From the NCBI GenBank assembly GCA_030704615.1, contig CM060732.1, positions 55,411,053-55,475,052 of the forward strand: a stretch of 64,000 nucleotides of DNA, read 5' to 3'. Below, in pieces: positions 31,344-42,935 of this stretch. The notes under the pieces are model-generated. The model did not search any database. It was not told the DNA's origin and saw only the letters and a program-made list of their open reading frames with translations. The position numbers and the translations under genes were made by a program. The stretch is from Takakia lepidozioides. Lineage: Eukaryota; Streptophyta; Takakiopsida; Takakiales; Takakiaceae. Position 1 is the first letter of the stretch, and each line of letters begins with the position of its first letter.

Positions 31344-31711
31344 ATGTATGGAGGATACACAGGGACCAAGTGTGGGTGCGATGCAAACGCAATCGCATGG
31401 ATTCACACATGGTTTGGGGATTGTGTTTACACATCATGGGATATGGCAGCGTTCCTCATAGGCGTGTCATCGATGGTTTTTTTTGGATTATAGCACAGCT
31501 ACCTCAGTTCATCAGCAATTTCCGGAATCAAAGTTCGGATGCACTCTCTCCGTGGTTCCTCTTTCAGTGGCTTGCGGGGGACTCCTTCAATCTGTTGGGC
31601 TGTCTTTTCACGGGTGACCAACTGGCCACTGAAACTCTTACGGCAATGTATTTCATAGTTGCAAACTCCCTTATTGCCAGCCAGTACGTCAGTACTCTTT
31701 TGAGCCCCTGA
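31344..31711 (+). pseudogene. PQ-loop repeat transporter fragment (YPQ/PQLC2-like), frameshifted
   Basis: From ATG 31344 one frame encodes a Cys-containing start, then WFGDCVYTSWDMAAFLIGVSS. After the T8 run at 31477-31484 the neighbouring frame continues with WIIAQLPQFISNFRNQSSDA, then WLAGDSFNLLGCLF and TAMYFIVANSLIASQY. This is the first PQ-loop unit of the plant/yeast vacuolar basic-amino-acid exporters (W-x-x-A-x-x-P-Q, S-x-x-x-L, GD-x-x-N-L-x-G-C). A GTCAGT donor follows at 31688. One base in the T8 homopolymer breaks the frame. The second PQ-loop and remaining helices are not found. The open frame at 31822-32160 could be its middle loop, but nothing proves it. Confidence 0.7.
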
Positions 31712-32143
31712 AGCATTAATTCACACACCTGATGAAGATTTCTAAGGTTGTGGTGGAAAGAATGGTTGGCAATCTTTCCAGCCAACAGTGAAAGTTGTGA
31801 CTAGCGCCTTGTGCCTCGTGGTTGGTCAAGCTGGCCACAGCCGCTTTTCTTTGTGGTTCTTTGAACTATAGGCTTGGCAACTTTTTACATGAGCCTGTGC
31901 ATGGCCTTGTAAAGATGGTTAATGCAGCTGAACTCCACATTGAGCCAGCACAGCAAGCTACTGCACTTACGTCAGCCCCTTTGCAACAACAAGCCTTCAG
32001 GCAATCTATTACTGGTCATCTCTCTTCACCCGATTCTTGGGAGGGTACACACGTGCATCACACCCTGGGTGACACTACGTTCACCAGGACAAATGGTCTG
32101 ATATGCCGTCTACTGGAAACAAGGGAATTGATCGCTACAAATC
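31712..32143 (+). other. Unassigned stretch between PQ-loop and PPR
   Basis: An open frame (31822-32160) with Gln/Ala/Thr-rich sequence and no recognised motif. It could be a downstream exon of the PQ-loop gene or chance. Confidence 0.3.
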
Positions 32144-34515
32144 ATGAGAGGCAAAGATAGGAAAGCACTGCACTTCCGTGCATGCAAAAAAAACATTGAA
32201 ACCAGTTATGATTTAAAAGGGAAGTGTCCAACTGGTCTGTTAGAGGTCCATAGTGACATCATCAAAGCTGGAATTGTACCAGATGTCATTCTGAGCAATA
32301 CCCTCATGGACATGTATGCCAAATGTGGCAGCATCAAAGCTGCAAAGGGGGTGTTCGGCAATATGGCTGAACGGGATGTGGTCTCCTGGACAGCAATAAT
32401 TGCAGGATACACGCAGCATGGGTGTGGGATGGAGGCTTTGGAGACCTATGAGCAAATGATGCAGGAAGGGCTGAAGCCCAGCCGGGTCACATTCATTTGC
32501 ATTTGCAATGTGTGTGCGAGCCTGGGAGCCCTGGAAAAGGGCAAAGAGGTCCATGGTGACATCATCAAAGCTGGAATTGAACCAGATGTCATTATGAAGA
32601 CTGCCCTCATGGATATGTATGCCAAATGTGGCAGCATGGAGGATGCAAAGGCAGTTTTTGACAAGATGGCTGAACGAGATGTGGTGTCATGGAATGCGAT
32701 GATTGCAGGATATGCCCAGCATGGGTGCGGGATGGAGGCTTTGGAGATTTACGAGCAAATGATGCGGGAAGGGTTGAAGCCAGACCGGGTCACATTTGTT
32801 TGCGTTTGCAATGCATGTGCGAGCCTGGGAGCCCTGGAAAAGGGCAAAGAGGTCCATGGTGACATCGTCAAAGCCAGAATTGTACGGGATGTCATCCTAA
32901 ACAATACCCTGGTGGACATGTATGCCAAATGTGGCAGCATCGACAATGCAAAAGGAGTGTTCGACAATATGTCCAAACGAGATGTGGTGTCGTGGAACGC
33001 GATGATCACAGGATATGCGCACAGCAAGGGTACGGGATGGAAGCTTTGGAGACCTATGAGCAAATGATGCGGGAAGGGGTGAAGCCGGACCAGGTGACTT
33101 TCGTTTGCATCTGCAATGCGTGTGCGAGCCTGGAAGCCCTAGAGAAGGGCAAAGAGGTCCATAGTGACATTGTCAAAGCTGGAATTGTACCAGACGTCAT
33201 TCTGAACAATACCCTTGTGGATATGTATGCCAAAATGTGGGCACATCGAGGATGCAAAGGGAGTGTTCGACCATATGGCTGAACGAGATGTGGTGTCATG
33301 GAACGCGATGATTGCAGGATATGCGCAGCATGGGTGCGGGACGGGCGCTTTTGAGACCTATGAACAAATGATGCAGGAAGGGGTGAAGCCCGACCGCGTG
33401 ACGTTTGTTTGCATTTGCAATGCGTGCGCGAGCCTAGCAGCCCTGGACAAGGGCAAAGAGGTCCATGGTAATATCATCAAAGCTGGAATTGTACCAGATG
33501 TCATTCTGAACACTGCCCTTGTGGACATGTATGCCAAATGCGGCAGCATCGAAGATGCAGAGGGAGTGTTCGACAATATGGGTGAACGAAATGTGGCATC
33601 AGGGAACGCAATGATCGCAGGATATGCCCAGCATGGTTATGATATGGAGGCCCTTCAACTATTGGAAGAAATGCAAGTGGAAGGCTTGAAGCTGGACAAT
33701 ATCACTTTTCTATGTGTTCTCTCTGCATGTAGCCATGCTGGCCTAGTGGATGAAGGCAAATACTAATTGACTCCCTGAGTCAAGGTCATGGCATAACTCC
33801 AGCACTGGAGCACTTTGGCACCATGGTGGACGTTCTTGGCCGTGCAGGACAATTGGATGAGGCAGAGGACTTCATTAACAAAATGCCAATCAAACCAAAT
33901 GTTGTGGTGTGGATGGCCTTGCTTGGTGCCTGCAGAATCCATGGCAATTTGGAGATGGCTGAACGTGCGGTAACATCTATTCTCAAGTGGGATAAACAGG
34001 ATGCCGCAACTTATGTGTTGCTATCAAACATCTATGCTGGAGTTGGTAGGTGGGATGATAGTGCAAAGGTGAGAGAAATGATGAAGGTCAGAGGGTTTAG
34101 AAAGGAGCCAGGTCGCTGCTGCATTGAGGTCGGCAACATGGTGCACACCTTTGTTGTAGATCAGAAATTGCATCAAAAAATTGAGGAAATTCACGCTGAG
34201 CTGAGAAGATTGTCTGGGCAAATGAAGGAGGCAGGGTATGTGCCTGCCATGCACTTTGTATTGCATGATGTGGGGGAGGAGCAAAAGGAACTTTCTCTTT
34301 GCCATCACAGTGAGAAGCTCGCCATTGGTTTTGGGCTGATCAGCACGGCCCCTAGGACACCTCTCCGTCTCATCAAGAATCTTCGCATGTGTGGTGACTG
34401 CCACACCTCCACCAAGTTCATCTCAAAGATTGTTGGTCGAGCAATTGTTGTACGGGACACGAACCGCTTTCACCACTTTGAAGATGGGGTTTGTTCTTGT
34501 GGGGATTACTGGTGA
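32144..34515 (+). pseudogene. PLS-class PPR protein with E and DYW domains, frameshifted
   Basis: Segments at 32144-33067, about 32930-33282, 33215-33766 and 33823-34515 together encode a PLS-type PPR protein. The repeat triplet recurs every 303 bp (101 residues): VDMYAKCGSI, ERDVVSWNAMIAGYAQHGCG, then the CNACASLGALEKGKEVHGDI block. The C-terminus has E motifs and a complete DYW deaminase: HSEKLAIGFG (H-x-E), CGDCHTSTKF (C-x-x-C) and final D-Y-W. Such proteins usually edit C to U in organelle RNA. Breaks occur near 33030 and 33235 (the interval between them is off-frame; the pair restores the frame) and near 33765. The first PPR motif starts part-way, so the 5' end is truncated and no targeting peptide is visible. 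Confidence 0.85.
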
Positions 34516-36076
34516 AGCAATATTTTTCTGGTAAACTGTGTCTTGCTTCATTCATTGATGTGCGCAGCTACTCAGTTCATCCACCATTTCCTGAGAATAA
34601 TGACTAAGAGTTTTGTTCTGTTGAGGGCATTTCTGTTGCATATTTTAACCTTCCAATAGCCGGTAGGTGGGGTCTACCCAGCATAGGTGGGATGTCACAC
34701 CAACGTTGCACTTGACTGGAGCAGGTAATGAGTGAAGGAGGCTGACTCTGGTGATAGTGGAAGAAAATCGAAGTGCTGTCCTATTTCAGGTGGAGCTTCT
34801 TCAAAGCTTGAAAATGAAAGTGACTATGATTGGTAATAAGCTTGACTAGAGAGGCAGCCTTGTGCACAAATTTGTTCAGCATTTTAAATTTGGACATGTT
34901 TATATATTTCTCATGGTGCTGCTGCAGATAGAGCCCTTGACTAACTCACATGAAGCGAAAGCTAGCCCTAACCCTAATCCAATGATGGCCACAAGAAAGT
35001 TCACATAGTGATTGTAATGGTATTTGGGTAATTATGTTATTGATTGATGAGGCATGAATTGGATTCGCCTGACTTCCCCACACTAAAACATCGGTTTGTG
35101 ACTCTCCCCACTTCAGAACACAACTTATTGTCTACAGTTTGACACCAGATTTTAGAGCATGTATGAAACAATTGTCAATAGTTTCATGCGACGATCGGTG
35201 ATGCTGGTAGTGTCCCGGAAACAAGTGGAGATTTCTGGTATGACTCCCAGTGTTCTCAGTAGCGGCTAGATCTCAAAAGCTCTCCCAGTAAGGTGGCATG
35301 ACGAAATGGAGGGGCGGGTGGGAAGGCGGGGAAGACCATAAACTTAGAGGAGAGGGAAAAGAGGGGTTTGATGGGTGGATGGGTGGTCCCAACATGAAGG
35401 TCAGCCAGGCAAGCATCGGAAGCAGGTCCACAGATTGATGAAGGAGCCAAGCCCAACAAGCCACAACTCATCCTGCACCCCACAGTGAATCAGGCATAAC
35501 AAGCAAAAACAGCAGCTACCAGTGTTTATCCATGATCTAAACTAATCCTAGCGGACTACTAGCTTGATGGTCGAATTCGGGGAATCTTAGGAGCGAGTGA
35601 TGACCTTGCCGACAAAGAAATGTGTTATACTAGGTGGGCTAGGAGTTTGCAGCTTGGTTTAATTTGGAGAACGTGGAAACAAGCAGTAATTTGGTTAATA
35701 TTAGGGTGAGTATTTCATAATTTGTATTTGATTTATGTATAAATTTCTTGTGAGTGATTTGCTCTCATCGTTTGTGAACACTCAAGTGGCATTGGCTGGC
35801 ACTAATTAGTGGGTCTGGAGTGCCAAAAAAATGAAACTATCATAACTTATATGCAAAGCAATATCCAGAGAGAATGTACAGTACAGTGCGCACAGTGCTT
35901 TTCAAGTTAAACACATGACGTAGACACCAAAATGTTAAGTGCCACCTCACTGAATAGGTCTGCGAGAAAATACCATGACATCCAAGTTGCACACTATCCC
36001 CACCACGAGCTTCCTGTCACTTTTACCCGGAACCGGATCCGTGGTCTAGTGGTGGTACAGTGAATCTTCAATCGCC
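34516..36076. other. No gene seen
   Basis: AT-rich intergenic sequence. CCCTAACCCTAA near 34968 is only two telomere-like units. No open frame resembles a family. Confidence 0.5.
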
Positions 36077-36173
36077 GGATCTGTACAGAACTTGGTTATA
36101 TGATCCGTGGTCACTGTCTGCGGCCGCAGCTTCTAGTGACCACGGATCATGTAACCAAGTTCTGTACAGATCC
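36077..36173. repeat. Long hairpin: 39-bp arms around a 19-nt loop
   Basis: Arms 36077-36115 and 36135-36173 are complementary at 38 of 39 positions. The loop (36116-36134) contains TGCGGCCGCA, itself a palindrome. Part of the arm word (GATCCGTGGTC) also occurs upstream at about 36037, next to TGGTCTAGTGGT, which resembles a pol III A box. A fold-back of this quality can be a microRNA-type precursor, a MITE remnant or a tRNA-related inverted duplication. The sequence does not decide. Confidence 0.85.
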
Positions 36174-36789
36174 ATCTTGAGGATAGGGTTGTTGCTTCAT
36201 TTGCTCAGGATTACAAGCGAAGTAGAGTGATTTTTGAGGACAAAGTTTTAGATTGAATTCATGTCAATAAATTTAAAGCTTATAAGTACTTTTGTCAGGC
36301 TACATGTATATGCAAATCCAAATGGGCTCGTACTTTGTAAACGAAGTTTGAAATTTAATGGCATGATCCGTTTGATTGATCATTCTTTTGTATCGATTGG
36401 ATCTCAGTACTGAATCTTATTGCTATTTTTTCAGCATTGGCTTGTCATAATTACTTCTAAGAGCTTGGAGGATTCTCCCCCTCTCTTGAGATCCCATTTA
36501 CTCCCTTCCCCTCTCTAGTAATCCCCTCATCTACAGCTAGTCGAGAACTATTTGGGTGGGAGAAGCAGAGTGACATGTAATTATAACTTTGTGATCTGCA
36601 GCTAATCAGTTATGGTTTACGTGACTCTAATCTTGATTTCCTCTCCGTATAATTGATCTTAAATCTTGGTTTCTTGCGTTGGTTACATGTTAATGTAGGG
36701 CAGGAGTTGCAACAAAGAGTTCATATCCTTGAGCCCACTAGAAAAGCTAGGCTGGAGGGACTTATAACTTGAAGTCATGTGAAAGATAT
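36174..36789. other. No gene seen
   Basis: AT-rich intergenic sequence with no supported feature. Confidence 0.5.
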
Positions 36790-37929
36790 CCCTTAACCTC
36801 CCAAGCCCGTTTTCGACTTTTTGTCCATTTTTGGTACCCTGAAAGACTAAAATGCCCATAGCTACCTATCCCCATTCATCCATAGGTCTCAACCGCACAA
36901 CATTGTGCCTAACTTAGTTAGGCATAACACCTCCAAATTTGGTAGGATTTCACCGCGAAAATAAAAATATTATAATGTATTTGTGGACCTGGAATTTGAG
37001 CTCCCACACAATAGTCCCACAAAATTATGGTTTGACCAGTGCAAATTGTGGCTTTTTGGAAACCCATAAATTACAATGGAGTGGTGGGATGATTATCTCC
37101 TTGCCAAATTTTAGGGCCATTTGACGTTTTTTTCTATGGGCTGTTTTGTATGTGTGTGAAACTTTTTTGGCCCGGAGTGCAATATTGTCTAGGGACTCTT
37201 CAGGCGGGGCTCGGGTGGGATTTTCCACTAAAATATTCCATTTCTAGGGGCCCATGTCCGACCCTGTGCCACCCCGTGATCAATTCACCTACTCACCCTC
37301 GTGAGGCCAGTACCTGACAACTGCAGGGGCGACGTGTCGCCACCCGCCCACCCTAAAAATGAAGTCAGATAGGGGGGCCACGTGTGCACTCTCACCCTAA
37401 CCTGGGCAGGGATTTTTTTCTTGAATTTTGAATGAGGCACGAGTGGGGCACCTTGGGAGGGGAAGCTTCGATTGGTGTGGCTATAGCAGAACATCTGATT
37501 CCGAAAAGAATGGCTACAGAGTTTGAATCTGGTGGCTGGATTATGCGACACCATCCAATTGCCTGTAGACACAAGCTGGCGAATGTAAATCCATAAGTAG
37601 TGACTTGTTCAGGCTATGGTTGAAGTGATGGTGGGTGTAATTTGGTGACATACACATGCAGAATGCAGTATTGGCAGCACCATTGAAGCACATAATTTAG
37701 AAGTCACAACACAAAGACAAATGACATGAAGTCTAATCTATAAAGTATCATATGGAGGAATTGAACCTCAGTCATAAAGACTTTGCCCACTCCAACATAG
37801 GGTGGCCTGCAACACCCAACATGCACCAAAAACCAACCAGGAAACAAAATTATGTGAAGGAAGATTATATTGCGTCAGTAAAGACATATTCATGAACATT
37901 GTTTGCGGGCATCATAGCAGGGCCTACAC

Positions 37930-38370
37930 GTCACTGCAATCAACACATACTTGCAATGCCATAGACATACTTAGGGCTGCCCTATGCAATCCAGGCTCAA
38001 AGAGCTTGACACCACAAAATCTCCTGCAATCAGCACAAAACAAATGGACATACTATAGGGCTGCCCCCATGCGAGTCTTCCGCCAGTTAGTGATAGCCTC
38101 TTGATATGGGCAACCACCTTCGCTCAAGTCTGAAAGAGACCTCCTGCAATCAACACATAGCAAGGAGACACACTACAGGGCTACCTCCATGCGAGTCTTC
38201 CCTGCAGGCCAGTCATTAATTGCCTCATGATATGGGCAACCAGCTTCACTCAGGTCTGAATGTGCTGACCACATGACCTCCTGCAATCAACACATATCAG
38301 ATAGACATACTATAGGGCTGCCCCCATGCGAGCCTTCTCTACACGCCAGTCAGCGATGGCCTCATGATAT
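37930..38370. repeat. Tandem repeat, 3-4 copies, 120-137 bp
   Basis: CTCCTGCAATCA starts units at 38021, 38141 and 38278. Each unit includes GGGCTGCC(CC)CATGCGAG and TGATATGGG. A more diverged copy begins near 37936. The last unit overlaps the 3' end of the transposase frame, so the repeat probably grew from the element's own terminal region. Confidence 0.75.
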
Positions 38371-39615
38371 GGGGAGAATACGGGAAGGTGGTCTGGGTGA
38401 AGAAGTCTTGAGTATACATACGCATAGTGGTGTTCAGGTGCCCAGCAAGTCGATTACGTATCTTATTCTTGATAAAGGCTAATGTAGAAAACGTACGTTC
38501 GTCCTCTACACTTCCAAGTACCATGACAATTGCCATCTCGGCCAATCTCATGTACTCGGACAACCTCACAACAAGTAAACCAGATGATGAAAATTGTTGC
38601 CACAACTTCGTGAGTGGATTTTGATCAAATGGCTCACTCATGACCTTGTGAGCCCGTGTCTTCATAATCAGTTTGAACAATGACATCTGTAGGTCTAGCA
38701 AGTTCCCAAATACTGTGGGTACACCATTCATGATATCATAATCGGGGAACCTTCTCTCAAGCTCTCCAACCAAGAGATTGGCTGCAGTGGTGCACTGAGC
38801 TTTCACACTCTGAACAATGGTAGCAAAACAATCTCTGCTCACCGTCTGAGACTAGCCAGTCATTGGAGACAGCATATGCGCCATGTAAGACTGTCCCATG
38901 AGCTTGAATGACAAAGTCTCATGACCCGTAGCACAACGCTCTGCATGTAGTCTGTCATCTCCTAGCCAGAGTTATCAGACCAGTGCTTTGCTGGGTTGTT
39001 CTGAACTTTCAAATATGCAAACAAAAATTGCATTTGCTCTTAATCAGTCATGGGTCGCCCATAGCGCAACAAACTGAAGATAAACACAAATTGGACTAGT
39101 TTTTTTTTTCATGTCCATCGTGGCACCAACTGCCACCTGTTGCACAACCGTATCCCGCCCAGCTGCTGCAAAGAGTATCTCATTCCGAACATCCACACTG
39201 TTTTTAATGAAATGAAACTCACCAACAGCAACACCAGGCATGGGAACAAGTGTCTTTCGACGTCCTGCATGTTTCCACAAATAGTCTAATTTCGGAACAA
39301 GGAGTTTGTCTCTCCCCTCAATGCGAGTGCAGACCTTGCAGCGTACTTGATGGACTTTCCCATCCTCCCCACATACTGATTCAGCCCATGGGAGTTTGGC
39401 AGCCCATGTATCTTGAAAATGTCTGTTAAGCTCATACCCTTTCTTGCATTGTTTGGACAACTCGAGTGCAGCCTCAGCCATGGCTGGATCGACCACACCT
39501 GCCTCCGGCTCTACACTAGCATCTGCCTCTACATTGCTAGAATACTCCCCCTCAACAGGACGAGGAACAGGAAATACTTGTACTTGAAATTATTCGGAAC
39601 TTTCAATGGAGCCAT
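38339..39615 (-). pseudogene. hAT-family transposase remnant
   Basis: Read on the minus strand. The N-terminal part (39615 to about 39044) has a KxxxRHFQDTWAAKLPWAE-type region with VRCKVC and a later H, like the zinc-finger head of plant and animal ZNF862-type hAT proteins. The C-terminal part (38842-38339) has the dimerisation signature EDERTFSTLAFIKNKIRNRL. The catalytic middle is almost entirely missing between about 39044 and 38842, with stops there. It cannot be active. Confidence 0.75.
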
Positions 39616-40625
39616 GACAACTATCGTGCATAAACAGGTCGTTCACAAGTACTGCAATCACAGCTACAGCCAAGTGCATACACACTCAACATATATATGG
39701 TTTCTAAAGCTCAAGATGCTCACTTCGAATTGAAATCTGCCCGCCATTTCAGCCCGCAGCCAACTCTTTCCCACCCCAGCCGTCGTCCATGAATCTGCGA
39801 TTCGGCGCTGCAGCCTCCATTCCCCACAATAACGCAGCTTGATCTCTTGCAATCTCCTGCAATCTCTTGCAATCTCTACACTGAGTTATCGAAACTTACA
39901 CTGGCATACAATGTCGACAGTTAACGAAAACTGAGATAACTGCTAGAACTTATTGTACCTTAGTGTAACCGTCTCCCGCGTTCATACTTTGCTGGCTAAT
40001 GTAAGGCCCCACGTTCATTCCTTGCTAGATAATGTAAGGCTCAAGATGTACGCTGGATATGGCGAAACCTAACTGCTTGCAAGTGGAAGTGGTGGGTTCC
40101 TCCACCATAGCCAGGGTCGGCGCTGGCTACTCACACCCCAATCCGCCTCAATATCTGGCCCGTCCAGGCTAGGGCAGCCACTGGATGGCGCCACATGTCT
40201 ACCTCGTGGAGAACATGCTGCGACAGGCTCGTCATTCTTCCTCAGGTTTTGGCGAAAATGGGAAAAAGAATGCCTTGAATTTCCGTTAGTGGGGTAGCAG
40301 CTCATTTTTTACATGAGCCTTTTGGCGAAATTCGCCAAAAAAAAAGATGCTGAACCTGGGAGTTGCTGCCGATTAGGGCAAGTACCGGCCACCTGTCCAG
40401 TCAACTGCAGAAACCCAATCTGTTTTGAGCAGTGCTGGCCGGCGAAAACTCGCCCAGGCCACAGTTTTTAATTTGTTTTTTAAAGAAGAGGCTTCGTAAG
40501 AGGGAGAGCTACATTTCTCGTTCAGACATCATCCCCATCCGAGAGCATCTGCAGATGCTGCGGCGAATCTGCGGTGAATCTCCCAAAGCAAGCGACCCAA
40601 TTCGGGTTGCTTGGGAGGTTAAGGG

Positions 40626-41243
40626 TTAAAACAGTTTAATCTTCGAATTCTGGCCTGCTCTATGGAAAATTGTCTACATATGTGATTGTCACAATAACAA
40701 CCATATCAGCCTCATCTAGAGGGGGAGCTCCTGCGCAATCCTTTGTAGAAGGTCTAAACATGATTTTACCACAACACTCTTAGAGGGGTAGTATGCTTTA
40801 GATAACACTTAACAAGTTAATACACATATACAATTCTCTTTGTATTTGAAAGGGGGTAAGATATTCCTTACAATACAGACAATTTAAATAGTACAATGTA
40901 ACAATTATTGAAGATTGACTGTATTCATGATTTTAATTTTTTTAAAGGGGGTTGACAGTCAGTGAGACCAGACAAGGGGAGGAAAACAATTTAAAACCTT
41001 CAAAGCCATGAGGCCTAAACACCAATGAAAGTGTGAAGGGCCGGCCACTTCAAGGACATATAAACAAAACTTTCACCCATCATACACTTACCGCTTACCT
41101 CTTTTCTGTTGCATCGCTCTACATTCTATGATTTCTTTTACTGTGTAAAAAACTATACTGTAGTAAAACACGACTAAAGTGTTATTTGTTGAGTGTTATG
41201 AAATATTTCTGTGAGTGTGAAAAGCACCTCCTTAATAGCTACC
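40626..41243. other. No gene seen
   Basis: AT-rich intergenic DNA. No feature beyond short A/T runs. Confidence 0.5.
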
Positions 41244-42082
41244 GTCTGCCCTGGATAAATGTTACCTCTATAACTGTTAAACTACCATAAATGTTAAGAA
41301 AATCTTACTCCCCTACTTGTGCACACTAGCAAATGTTAGGTGTTATTTGTTAACACTTAGTTACTCCCCTCTTTGTTAATTTTCCCTCCATAAATGTTAA
41401 GTGTACCATAAAGGCTTCACCTAAGAGGAGAAAGTAGTATAAGTTCTAGCTAGATTATGATAAGATTCCATCTTAAAACATAACCAATCAGCAGACTAGA
41501 AAGTAAGTGGGAGGTAATACTGACGTGAATAGATGAAACAAGTGTATATACAACATTTCGAGACGGGGTATGGAGGTTATTTATGAGATACAACGAATGT
41601 ATGTTCAGCATTTTGAGACTTGACATGGGATGTTTTCGAGAGAGACGATGTTGTACATGCGTTATAAGCTATTTTGCAAGTAGATGGTATCGATTGTCTT
41701 TTAGTGAGTGTACTTAAAATATTCTTGAAATACCTATGCAGTTTTCTTTTTGGTTGTTGATAGGTAGGCCCACCCACATATGATTAGATAGATGTGTTGT
41801 ACTAATAAGTTAGATATTAGGTGATTAATAAAGATGAAAAACAACTCACAAACAAAGAGAGAATAGAATATATTAAGTGTTAATTTTATAATTTTTACAT
41901 TTGTTAAATGTTAATATGCTACAACTAACCATTATGAGCTCACCCAAGGGTCGTACTGGCGGGGCCCGCATTCATGACCCTATTATTAAAAAATGAGAGG
42001 CTTCATAAACTGTTAATGTGTTAACCTTGTTTAAATCTTATTTTTTTCTACTCCCGAATGTTAACATTTATCCAGGGCAGAC
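41244..42082. mobile_element. Small element with 21-bp terminal inverted repeats
   Basis: GTCTGCCCTGGATAAATGTT(A) at 41244-41264 is perfectly inverted at 42062-42082. The 839-bp interior is AT-rich and repeats AAATGTTAA-type words. No target duplication or coding frame is evident, so this is a MITE-like candidate of unknown superfamily. Confidence 0.5.
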
Positions 42083-42261
42083 TGTACATTTCATTATGGA
42101 CCACATGGATTTGTTGGGAGAGACTTTCAAGGGTATTAGGGTAGTATGTGCCGTTGGCCCAAGTAACCAATCCAAGTGCAATCCCCTATGTATCCAAGTG
42201 CTTCTCCTATGTCAAGGCCCATGTGTGAAGAATTTAAAAAAAAATGAATACATATATTGAG

Positions 42262-42510
42262 AATTAATATATCCAATCATTGTTCCAAGGAAAGCCCATT
42301 TTGCTTATTTTCGTGAAGTTCCAGCGACCAAAAGTACTTGAAATTCCATATCTCCCACACCGCAGGTCCAAAAATTATGAGACCACGTCGGTGCACCCCC
42401 TCTCATTGAGGGCTTTCCGACTCTACCAAGCACCAGGGCTGGGCCGCGGTTTGGGACATCTCAACGCTACAAACAAAACTGTCTTTCTTCATATCTTGAT
42501 GGCCACCCAA
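42262..42510. repeat. Dispersed repeat, copy 1
   Basis: About 250 bp starting near AATATATCCAATCATTGTT is similar, with substitutions and small indels, to 63237-63520. Shared blocks include ACTTGAAATTCCATATCTCC, CACACCGCAGGTCCAAAAA, GAGGGCTTTCC and ACCAAGCACCAG. It is non-coding in all frames I examined. Confidence 0.8.
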
Positions 42511-42871
42511 AAAACTTTTAATGCATTAATTTGTGCGCAAGTAGACTTTGCTGTCATACTATAGTGAGCCATGTTGTGATGCTGAACTCTGGCGCCAAGG
42601 TCTCCTTTCCTCGGTAGGGCATGCAAGTTTTGGGGGCCAGCGCAATGTCTCACTAGGAGAATAGGATCAACCTGGAGAGAACTCTCAAGATTCTCAGTTC
42701 ATCACTAGACTTCCACCCAAAACACTATTCCATCCCTGTACCCACAAGGGGAAGAGACTCTTATTTAGACTAACTTGGGTTGGGGTCGTCTCTCTCTCTT
42801 CCGAGGCATCCTGCGCATTCTTCTTTGCCAATCGATTGAGCAAAGCCAGACTATGAAGATCCCAAGCATCC

Positions 42872-42935
42872 ATCACACGGCCCAGTGGTTAGGGCAGAGG
42901 CTCCCTTGTCAATGGTCATGGTTCACAGCAAGACA
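42872..42935 (+). repeat. tRNA-derived SINE head (candidate)
   Basis: CGGCCCAGTGGTTAGGGC (about 42879-42896) matches an A box. TTGTCAA follows at anticodon-loop distance, and ATGGTTCACAGC at about 42918-42929 is a near B box. The acceptor ends do not pair, so it is more likely a SINE head than a tRNA gene. Confidence 0.4.

Larger units (their letters stand above)
36790..40625 (-). mobile_element. Degenerate hAT-like element bounded by a 17-bp inverted repeat
   Basis: CCCTTAACCTCCCAAGC at 36790-36806 is exactly inverted at 40609-40625. The 3.8 kb between contains a minus-strand transposase remnant with a hAT dimerisation domain and 120-137-bp tandem repeats next to its 3' end. No 8-bp flanking duplication is visible, and TTAA lies within the repeat, so the true boundaries and superfamily are less certain than the coding match. 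Confidence 0.5.

Noticed and set aside
34960-34985. Telomere-like CCCTAACCCTAA
   Set aside because: Only two units, embedded in ordinary sequence.
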